A DNA stretch of 8,454 bases from Opitutia bacterium. Its GTDB lineage: Bacteria > Verrucomicrobiota > Verrucomicrobiia > Opitutales > Seribacteraceae. A program made the translations under genes and the position numbers. The notes below the pieces were generated by a model. The model saw nothing but the letters and a program-made list of their open reading frames with translations, did no database searches and had not been told where the DNA came from. Of this stretch, positions 1 through 5,612 are shown piece by piece. The DNA is taken from NCBI GenBank assembly GCA_018646565.1, contig JABGUO010000236.1:1-8454 (forward strand), read 5' to 3'. How positions within the stretch are numbered: the stretch's first letter is position 1; every line of letters starts with the position of its first letter.

Positions 1-57
1 CGCACAGTTCAATTTTTCGAGATTGGGGAGAGGGAGCTGTTTTCCAATTTCAATCAT
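1..57 (-). CDS. 5' end of an unidentified gene, cut by the left window edge
   Basis: An ATG on the minus strand at 57-55 opens a frame with no stop up to the window edge, giving 19 residues (MIEIGKQLPLPNLEKLNCA). The ATG overlaps the stop of the upstream HAD hydrolase gene in the four-base ATGA arrangement (57-54), which commonly marks translationally coupled genes in one operon. That junction is the main reason to call it; 19 residues are too few to recognise a family, so no function is proposed. No Shine-Dalgarno motif precedes it, as for most genes here. The alternative is that these bases are the tail of a plus-strand gene, since a plus frame is open from base 1 to a TGA at 64-66. The ATGA overlap makes the minus-strand reading more likely, but not certain. 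Confidence 0.5.
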   Translation of the reverse strand, partial: MIEIGKQLPLPNLEKLNCA

Positions 58-728
58 GGTAAATGATCGAGCAATTCAGAAAAGGAAGTGATTTGTGATT
101 TTTCAATGATTGGAAGACCATATAGCAAAGCAGACCAACCCGCTTTTTGTGCTCCCATAAAATCTCTTGAATAACTGTCTCCCAAATGTAGGAAGCCATC
201 AGGCTTTTCTTTCATCTTATCCTCGACAGCGCGAAAAATAGCCGGATCTGGTTTTTCAACACCCAATTCAGAAGAGATGAAAATTTCCTCAAATAGTGGG
301 GTTATACTATGATCTTCCAAGACCGATCGAAGCCGGGAGTCATTATTGGATAGAACGGCTAATCGATAGCCTCTGGAGCGGAGTGTTTTTAAGGTCGATT
401 CAGCGTGCTCCGCAATTCGCCAATGTTCACCCTCTGCAAAAAGATCCCATAAAATTTCAAAGATGGGGTCAATGTCCTGCCCCTTTGCAAAAGGTTTAAA
501 AGTAAGGGTTACTACCTCTCTCCAAAAATCTTTTTCTTCCCCCAATGTAATCTTCTTGTTTTTTTGGGCCTGTCCAAAAACTTCGTAAAATCTTTCATCC
601 ACCTGTTTGTCATTAATTTCGATACCATATTTTCGAGCTGTTTTTGCATAAACTGCTCCAACGGATGGCCATGGTTTAATGAGAGTACCAGCAGCATCAA
701 CCGTTAAGACTCGTATTGGGTTGGGCAT
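54..728 (-). CDS. HAD-superfamily hydrolase (subfamily IA, HDHD3/DREG-2-like)
   Basis: A 224-residue haloacid-dehalogenase-fold protein, probably cytoplasmic. All four HAD motifs are visible: motif I DAAGT at residues 11-15 with nucleophile D11, motif II with S127 in LAVLSNND, motif III with K159 in GVEKPDP, and motif IV GDSYSRD with D184 and D189. About 100 residues between motifs I and II form a helical C1 cap, as in subfamily IA. The usual second Asp of motif I (DxD, the acid/base of HAD phosphatases) is replaced by A13. HDHD3-like proteins and relatives carrying DAVGT or DAAGT also lack it, so this may be normal for the subgroup, but phosphatase activity should not be assumed. The length suits the family. 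The ATG at 728-726 gives a natural start just before motif I. The gene is divergent from the transporter and overlaps the next minus-strand gene by four bases. The substrate cannot be predicted. Confidence 0.9.
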   Translation of the reverse strand: MPNPIRVLTVDAAGTLIKPWPSVGAVYAKTARKYGIEINDKQVDERFYEVFGQAQKNKKITLGEEKDFWREVVTLTFKPFAKGQDIDPIFEILWDLFAEGEHWRIAEHAESTLKTLRSRGYRLAVLSNNDSRLRSVLEDHSITPLFEEIFISSELGVEKPDPAIFRAVEDKMKEKPDGFLHLGDSYSRDFMGAQKAGWSALLYGLPIIEKSQITSFSELLDHLP

Positions 729-812
729 GATAATAAAAGGTTAAATTCTTTATAAGTTGGTGAGATGATAAAAATATGAGAAAACGACTGTTATAGTTTA
801 AAACAAAGTATC
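729..812. promoter_or_regulatory. AT-rich divergent spacer, probable promoters for both directions
   Basis: This 84-bp spacer separates the divergent HAD-hydrolase and transporter genes, so it should hold a promoter for each. On the plus strand TATAGT at 792-797 matches the -10 consensus at five of six bases and lies 15 bases before the transporter ATG. On the minus strand TATAAA (plus coordinates 749-754) also matches five of six and lies about 20 bases before the HAD ATG. Neither has a clear TTGACA-like -35 at normal spacing, and -10-like words are frequent in AT-rich DNA. The role of the spacer is a fair inference; the exact elements are weak. Confidence 0.3.
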
Positions 813-1808
813 ATGCGAGTTTTTCCAAATGGAACAGGATTATTATTGGGGTTATCACTCACCTTTTTGGGGGCGTGGAAATGGCCCAATGGTGCTCTAT
901 GGTTGAATACTTTTTTCTCCAGTTCTGTTTCTCAATTTGCAGTGGTGCTGGTATTTTTGATTCAGGGTTGGAATCTAAATGCAAATCGAATTCCTCCTAT
1001 GATAAAGGATTATCGTAATGTAGTACTCGTTCAGGGCTTAATTTTCCTGGGACCTTTAATTTTTGTTTTATTTCTTCACTCGAACGACCTTTTACCACCT
1101 GCATGGAAGGATGGCTTTATTTTTTTGGCAGTTTTACCCACAACCATTTCGAGTTGTGTCGTTTATACCTCGATGTCGAATGGAGATTCAGACTTCTCAC
1201 TTGGACATGCCACGCTATCGAACTTTCTCGCCCTATTATGGGTCCCCCTTGCATGTTCAATCTTGATTGTTACTCCAAATGTTGGAGTTCTCAATGAGTG
1301 GTATGCAGCAGGGAAATACATTCTGCCTCAACTATTCATGTTTGTATTGCTTCCCTGCTTTGTGGGATGGCTTGGGCGAAAAGTCTTTTTAGGGAACGAG
1401 GAGAGTCGATTCGATGAACATTTAAAAAGAATTACTTTTGGATGCATTCTTTTTCTTGCCTATCTCTCCTTGTCCAAAAGCATTCTGCTTTGGGGGGAGG
1501 TTGATTTTCTTAATTCAATTATTTTCTTATTTCCCTTCTTAATCATTTTTCTACTTTTTCAATTATTTTTAAGTTGGTATGGGAGTATTATATTTTCAAA
1601 AAGTCCGAGAGTCCGTGTGGCAAAATTTTTCTGTATTAGCCAAAAATCATTAGCCATGGGCTTACCTTTAGCCGGGCTTCTATTCGCGGGGGAAACTGAA
1701 TTAGAAATCCGAATTATCTGCCCGTTAATACTGTATCATTTCCTCCAACTCGTGGTCGGGGCATTTTTCATATCCCCATTAAAAAGTTGGGTAAGAAGAA
1801 CATGTTAA
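813..1808 (+). CDS. SBF-like transporter (bile acid:sodium symporter superfamily, YfeH-like)
   Basis: A 331-residue, strongly hydrophobic inner-membrane protein with about nine or ten predicted transmembrane segments. The diagnostic stretch begins at residue 108 with LPTTISSCVVYTSMSNGD, followed by a Leu-rich helix with an N137 turn. This matches the SBF-like family (PF13593), where the LPTT.xSS pattern and the following broken helix form part of the transport core. A second family-like motif, QKSLAMGLPLAGLLFA, lies at residues 277-292 and corresponds to the second core repeat. The length is typical. Members are predicted sodium-coupled carriers of organic anions, but the substrate is not deducible and bile acids are unlikely in a free-living bacterium. 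The ATG at 813 follows AT-rich DNA with no Shine-Dalgarno motif. The gene leads a run with the aminopeptidase and exonuclease genes; the next gene begins 16 bp (or 55 bp) downstream. Confidence 0.88.
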   Translation: MRVFPNGTGLLLGLSLTFLGAWKWPNGALWLNTFFSSSVSQFAVVLVFLIQGWNLNANRIPPMIKDYRNVVLVQGLIFLGPLIFVLFLHSNDLLPPAWKDGFIFLAVLPTTISSCVVYTSMSNGDSDFSLGHATLSNFLALLWVPLACSILIVTPNVGVLNEWYAAGKYILPQLFMFVLLPCFVGWLGRKVFLGNEESRFDEHLKRITFGCILFLAYLSLSKSILLWGEVDFLNSIIFLFPFLIIFLLFQLFLSWYGSIIFSKSPRVRVAKFFCISQKSLAMGLPLAGLLFAGETELEIRIICPLILYHFLQLVVGAFFISPLKSWVRRTC

Positions 1809-1867
1809 CAAAATTTCCTCTTTTGTGGTTGTATGCGAGCGAAATTCATACGAAAAAATTGGTGTGA
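1802..1867 (+). other. 21-codon mini-ORF bridging transporter and aminopeptidase genes
   Basis: An ATG at 1802-1804 overlaps the last codons of the transporter (its TAA is at 1806-1808) in another frame. It opens 21 codons starting MLTKFPLLWLYASEI and ends at TGA 1865-1867. That TGA overlaps a candidate GTG start of the aminopeptidase at 1864-1866 as a GTGA. If translated it could carry ribosomes from one gene to the next. It has no Shine-Dalgarno motif and no known homologue that I recognise, and an ORF of this length can occur by chance. Confidence 0.15.
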
Positions 1868-2676
1868 TTTGTAAAAATTTTAAGGATAAAGAAAAAATGC
1901 GCAGAGCAAGTCGGTCCGCAGCCACAGTTCTCGATCGACTTTGCGGTATGGTAAAACCAGGAATGAACACCTTGGAGCTTGATGAAGCGGGCGGAGAGTT
2001 AATGGCCACCATGAAGATTAAGAGTGCCTGTAAGGGATATCGTTCGGGGCATCGGGTTTTTCCATCCTTCACCTGTTTGTCAGTAAATGACGAAGTAGTG
2101 CATGGTATTGGTGTTGAGGGCAGAGTGTTAAAGGAGGGAGATATTATTTCTGTGGATGTATGCATTCGGGAGGATGGGTTTATTGGAGATAATTGCCGGA
2201 CTGTTCCCGTTGGGAAAGTTTCGCCTGAAGTGGCAAATTTATTGCGGGTGACTGAAGAGTCCTTGTTCCGCGGAATTGAAAAGGCAGTAAATAAGAATCG
2301 GGTGGGTGATGTTTCTGAGGCAGTACAAAATCATGTCGAAAAAGCAGGATTTGCAGTAATTACCAATTTTGTAGGTCACGGGGTTGGAAGATCGTTACAT
2401 GAAGACCCACAAATACCCAATTTTGGAAAAAGAGGAACGGGAATGAAGTTTCGAAAGGGAATGGCCATATGTATCGAACCTATGGTGAACATGAAAAGTG
2501 CACAAATTCGAATGGCTGAGGATGGTTGGACGGCCTTGGCAGTCGATGGATTGCCCTCTGCTCATTTTGAACACACTATCCTGGTGGATGATGAGAAAGC
2601 TGAAATTATTACCATTCCGGATGGCTATGAAAAAGCAGAGCGATTTTTTGCTGAAGTTCTTCCATCTCAACATTAA
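1825..2676 (+). CDS. map: type I methionine aminopeptidase
   Basis: A cytoplasmic dinuclear metalloprotease that removes the initiator methionine from nascent proteins. Counting from the GTG at 1825 (283 residues), every catalytic position is present: H93 in NDEVVHGIG, metal ligands D111 in ISVDV and D122 in IGDNC, H185 in VGHGVGRSLHEDP, E218 in CIEPMVN and E249 in FEHTILV. The pita-bread fold is full length and there is no N-terminal zinc-finger or SH3-binding extension. The start is uncertain. The GTG at 1825 gives 13 residues more than usual. A GTG at 1864 would begin MICKNFKDKEKMRRA, which aligns best with typical MAP N-termini. An ATG at 1897 has the only SD-like AAGGA (1882-1886) but would cut the first helix. 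I favour 1864 biologically and give the longest form in the coordinates. It is probably co-transcribed with its neighbours. Confidence 0.93.
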   Translation: MVVCERNSYEKIGVICKNFKDKEKMRRASRSAATVLDRLCGMVKPGMNTLELDEAGGELMATMKIKSACKGYRSGHRVFPSFTCLSVNDEVVHGIGVEGRVLKEGDIISVDVCIREDGFIGDNCRTVPVGKVSPEVANLLRVTEESLFRGIEKAVNKNRVGDVSEAVQNHVEKAGFAVITNFVGHGVGRSLHEDPQIPNFGKRGTGMKFRKGMAICIEPMVNMKSAQIRMAEDGWTALAVDGLPSAHFEHTILVDDEKAEIITIPDGYEKAERFFAEVLPSQH

Positions 2677-2689
2677 ACCAATTTTATAA

Positions 2690-3565
2690 ATGCTTAAATT
2701 ACTTGCAGATGCCGTTTTTTCTTTTGATGTGGAATGGATTCCCGATCCAAAATCGGGAGAAATTCTTCACCAGACTGAACCCGTAAATGAACCCGGGGAG
2801 AAGGCCAAAGTTTCTTTTGAAGCATTGTGGAGTGCGGCCCGGAAAGACGGGGATCCGGATGATTTTAAACCTTATTTAAAGACCATTTTATGTCGGATTG
2901 TATCTCTTGCCGGAATTCTTCGAGAAAAAGTTCCAGGTGGAGCAGATTTAAAACTCATTTCTTTACCCATCGATCCAAGTGATCCTGCCAAGAGTGAAGA
3001 AAAGGCATTATTGGTAACATTTTTAAAATCCGTGGGGCGAAAAAAGCCTCAGCTTGTGGGCTACAATTCTGCACAGGCAGATGTTCCTATTATTGTGCAA
3101 CGTGCCATTGTTAACGGCTTACCGGGGTTCGGGTTTTCGGACCGCCCAGACAAGCCATGGCTTGGAGTCGATTATTTTGATGCACGAAATTCAGAATATA
3201 ATGTCGACTTAGCAGATGCGTTGGGACAGTACCGGGATCGTCCCTCACTTCATCAAGCAGCAACACTCAGTGGGATTCCCGGTAAAATCGATGTGAGTGG
3301 AGATTCAGTTGCGGATATGTGGGCGGAAGGAAAACTGGATGAAATTGTGGCTTACAATGAATTTGATGCTTTTACCACTCACTTACTTTGGGCAAGAGTG
3401 GCCCATTTTTCCGGGCTATTAACATCCGAACAGTATGAGATGGAACAGCAGTTAGTCCGAACACTACTGAGCGATGAAATCGCCGCCGGACGAGAACACT
3501 TAACCAAATTTATTGAGGAGTGGGATCGACTTCTTGCTATTACCGGTCAAGTCAAGAAAGATTAA
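2690..3565 (+). CDS. stand-alone 3'-5' exonuclease, PolB-exonuclease-like
   Basis: A 291-residue protein that matches the predicted 3'-5' exonuclease family related to the proofreading domain of family-B DNA polymerases (PF10108/COG3298). It has the RNase-H-like DEDDy set: Exo I D13 and E15 in FSFDVEWIPD, Exo II N126 and D131 in VGYNSAQADVP, and Exo III Y222 and D226 in YNEFD. These acidic residues would bind two metals and hydrolyse DNA or RNA ends. There is no polymerase domain. The usual aromatic residue before the Exo II Asp (NSxxFD) is A130 here, and the residue after E15 is Trp rather than the common Thr. A family-like GIPGK stretch at residues 195-199 precedes Exo III, and a helical tail follows from about residue 240. 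The ATG lies 13 bp after the aminopeptidase stop with no Shine-Dalgarno motif. A role in DNA repair or nucleic-acid turnover is a family-level guess. Confidence 0.85.
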   Translation: MLKLLADAVFSFDVEWIPDPKSGEILHQTEPVNEPGEKAKVSFEALWSAARKDGDPDDFKPYLKTILCRIVSLAGILREKVPGGADLKLISLPIDPSDPAKSEEKALLVTFLKSVGRKKPQLVGYNSAQADVPIIVQRAIVNGLPGFGFSDRPDKPWLGVDYFDARNSEYNVDLADALGQYRDRPSLHQAATLSGIPGKIDVSGDSVADMWAEGKLDEIVAYNEFDAFTTHLLWARVAHFSGLLTSEQYEMEQQLVRTLLSDEIAAGREHLTKFIEEWDRLLAITGQVKKD

Positions 3566-3656
3566 ATATATCTGATTTGAATACGACTGGATATTAAAAA
3601 TGTTCCCCGATTACAGTTTGCCCTCCTTACTTTTAAAAAATACATAAATAATATAT
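3566..3656 (+). promoter_or_regulatory. AT-rich leader, possible promoter of the moxR operon
   Basis: This 91-bp spacer is the longest on the plus strand and sits at a likely operon boundary between the exonuclease and MoxR genes. A possible promoter is TTGCCC at 3618-3623 (four of six -35 bases), 17 bp, then TACATA at 3641-3646 (three of six -10 bases). Overlapping AT-rich words up to 3656 could serve as well. Transcription from it would give a very short leader. I see no hairpin with a T-tract, so read-through from upstream is possible. Confidence 0.25.
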
Positions 3657-4652
3657 ATGACAAAATCGGATAATGTGGAAGCAACCCTTGAACAATTACC
3701 TGAAACCCGTGATCGGTTACTGAAAGAAATTCGCAAGGGAATTATTGGACAGGACGATGTAATCGAGCAATTACTGGTCACTTTACTGGCAAAAGGACAT
3801 TGCCTACTTACCGGAATTCCCGGATTGGGGAAAACATTATTGGTTAAAACACTATCAAAATGTTTGAGTCTTGGCTTTAAGCGTATCCAGTTTACCCCCG
3901 ATTTGATGCCTGCAGATGTTGTCGGTACTGAAGTTGTGGATGAAGATCCATCCACTGGTAAAAGAAGTTTTCGGTTTTCTGCCGGTCCCATATTTACCAA
4001 CATCGTATTAGCCGATGAGATAAATAGGACACCGCCCAAGACACAGGCTGCACTGTTGGAAGCGATGGAAGAAAGACAGGTGACAGTGTCGGGAGAAACC
4101 CGTTCATTGGATGCTCCTTTTCTCGTTCTTGCCACCCAGAACCCAATTGAACTGGAGGGAACTTATCCATTGCCAGAAGCTCAACTTGATCGATTTCTTC
4201 TTAATCCAGTGATTCAATATTTACCCATCGAGGATGAGATTAAAATGGTCGGAGAAACCACTGGGCTTGATCGTGAAGAACCACAACCTGTGCTGGGTGC
4301 AGAAGATATTATTTCCTTACAGAATTTAACCCGTCAGGTTCCTGCACCAGAAAATGTCGTTACCTACGCGGTTTCTCTTGCTTCTGCTTCGCGTCCACAA
4401 TCTGAGAAATGTGATGATTGGACAAGCAAGCGAGTCAAGTGGGGTGCCGGTTCACGAGGTGCTCAAGCATTAATTTTGGCGGGTAAAGCCAGGGCACTTC
4501 TGTCGGGCAGACCCAATGTTTCCTGTGAAGATGTTAAATTTATGGCCAAATCTGCATTAAGGCATCGCGTACTGCCCAGCTTTTTTGCCGAATCCGAAGG
4601 TTTGGATTCCGATGATATTATCGCCCATTTGCTGGAAGAAGTACCGCAATAA
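3657..4652 (+). CDS. MoxR-family AAA+ ATPase
   Basis: A 331-residue cytoplasmic ATPase of the MoxR family (AAA_3 core plus C-terminal lid). Visible motifs are Walker A GIPGLGKT at residues 53-60, Walker B IVLADE ending at E121, sensor 1 N162 in LATQNPIE, the arginine-finger region EAQLDRF with R179, and a sensor-2-like R267 in GAGSRGAQALI. The length is standard for MoxR. Family members form hexamers thought to act as chaperones that insert metals or assemble complexes together with VWA-domain proteins, and two VWA-type proteins follow immediately. The lid helices from about residue 260 carry the family pattern GKARALLSGR. The ATG at 3657 sits in AT-rich DNA with no Shine-Dalgarno motif. The next gene starts 45 bp downstream in the same direction. 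No defect is seen; the target is unknown. Confidence 0.95.
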   Translation: MTKSDNVEATLEQLPETRDRLLKEIRKGIIGQDDVIEQLLVTLLAKGHCLLTGIPGLGKTLLVKTLSKCLSLGFKRIQFTPDLMPADVVGTEVVDEDPSTGKRSFRFSAGPIFTNIVLADEINRTPPKTQAALLEAMEERQVTVSGETRSLDAPFLVLATQNPIELEGTYPLPEAQLDRFLLNPVIQYLPIEDEIKMVGETTGLDREEPQPVLGAEDIISLQNLTRQVPAPENVVTYAVSLASASRPQSEKCDDWTSKRVKWGAGSRGAQALILAGKARALLSGRPNVSCEDVKFMAKSALRHRVLPSFFAESEGLDSDDIIAHLLEEVPQ

Positions 4653-4697
4653 TCCAGATTATTTTACTCAGTCCTTTTCTAACTCAGAGCGACTTTA

Positions 4698-5591
4698 ATG
4701 GTTGATAAAAACCTACTGGATCCCAGTCATCTGCACAGCATTGAAGATTATTCACTTCTTGCCCGTGTCGTTGTGGATGGTGCCATGCCCGGAATTCATC
4801 GAAGTTTGCGACAGGGCAGGGGTAGTGAGTTCTTTCAGTACCGACCTTATTCTCGGGGCGAAGACTTGAAGTTGGTTGATTGGAAAGTATTTGCAAAAAG
4901 AGACGAATTGGTCGCCAAAACATTTCAGGAAGACACTAATTTTACGGTCTGCTTGGTTTTGGATGTAAGTGCATCCATGGGATACGAGGGAAAAAGAGCA
5001 TCCTGTTCAAAACTTCGTTACGCAAGTATGTTAGCTGCTTGTTTTGCCTATTTGGCCAATCGTCAAGGGGACCGTATTGGATTATTTGCCTATTCGGACG
5101 AGGTTCGTGAATGGATTCGCCCCAATTCGGGAGCGACCCAATTGAACCGTGTCTTTTCTTCTCTGCAGGGTCTGAAGGCAGAAGGTAAAAACGCACATGA
5201 TTTTGCATGGGATCGAATGGCGAGTGGATTGCCTGGACGTGCAATGGTGGTCTTTTTATCTGATTTTCTTGAAGCGGAGAATACTTTAACCGAGCGACTT
5301 CGATTTTCTCTTTCTTCTCGATATGAATGTTTATGTCTGCAGGTTTTAGACCCTGATGAAATCGATTTGCCTGAGGGCGAAGCATTACGATTTGCAGAAT
5401 TAGAAGGGGAGCGAGAAGTTTCAACCTCCCCCCCTGCCATTCGAGAGAAGTATAAAAAGGATATGTCTGAGTTTTGTGATGATCTTAAAACAAAGCTTTC
5501 CTCTGTGTCTGCCGAATTTGAAAGTTTGATCACCAACCAAGACCTAGGGCATGCCATGCGTCGCTTTCTTGGTATGAGGAATCGTAAATGA
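4698..5591 (+). CDS. DUF58 protein with VWA-like fold and intact MIDAS
   Basis: A 297-residue soluble protein without membrane segments. Residues 40-66 hold the DUF58 signature, including YRPYSRGEDLK and VDWKVFAKRD, and the VWA-like strand follows with DVSASMG at 89-95. This supplies D89, S91 and S93 of a metal-ion-dependent adhesion site, so a divalent ion could bind. A second acidic strand, FLSDFLEAE (about 186-194), fits the VWA core. It is almost always encoded beside moxR, as here, and is a likely partner or substrate of that ATPase. The length is normal for the short, membrane-free DUF58 class. The ATG at 4698 gives a start that aligns with the usual N-terminus (LLDPxxL). The next gene follows after 21 bp, so co-translation is likely. 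Its biochemical activity has not been established for the family. Confidence 0.92.
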   Translation: MVDKNLLDPSHLHSIEDYSLLARVVVDGAMPGIHRSLRQGRGSEFFQYRPYSRGEDLKLVDWKVFAKRDELVAKTFQEDTNFTVCLVLDVSASMGYEGKRASCSKLRYASMLAACFAYLANRQGDRIGLFAYSDEVREWIRPNSGATQLNRVFSSLQGLKAEGKNAHDFAWDRMASGLPGRAMVVFLSDFLEAENTLTERLRFSLSSRYECLCLQVLDPDEIDLPEGEALRFAELEGEREVSTSPPAIREKYKKDMSEFCDDLKTKLSSVSAEFESLITNQDLGHAMRRFLGMRNRK

Positions 5592-5612
5592 CTAGTAAAT
5601 TTTTAATGTAAA

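Noticed and set aside
1..66. Plus-strand frame open from base 1 to TGA at 64-66, possibly the tail of a gene
   Set aside because: Only 21 codons, no recognisable motif, and it is antisense to a minus-strand start that has an ATGA overlap with the HAD gene.
1272..1288. Perfect 7-bp inverted repeat with 3-nt loop (ACTCCAA ATG TTGGAGT)
   Set aside because: It lies inside the transporter coding sequence, has no T-tract after it, and can be explained by codon choice; not a terminator.
1779..2165. 128-codon minus-strand frame across the transporter/aminopeptidase junction
   Set aside because: Antisense to conserved aminopeptidase sequence, including its catalytic region, and rich in Ser/Thr/Pro as antisense frames often are.
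3611..4135. 174-codon open frame on the minus strand
   Set aside because: It lies opposite the MoxR gene, whose Walker A, Walker B and sensor motifs are intact; the antisense product has no recognisable domain.
4653..4697. Gap between MoxR and DUF58 genes as a possible terminator or promoter
   Set aside because: No stem-loop with a T-tract and no convincing -35/-10 pair; the two genes are functionally linked and most likely co-transcribed.
4942..5557. Two overlapping minus-strand open frames (160 and 155 codons)
   Set aside because: Both are antisense to the DUF58 gene, which shows clear family motifs throughout. Two mutually overlapping frames are typical of shadow reading.
5606..5611. Minimal start-stop ATGTAA just before the BatA-type GTG start
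   Set aside because: A start-stop could affect translation, but a six-base word in an AT-rich gap is expected by chance and nothing else supports a role.
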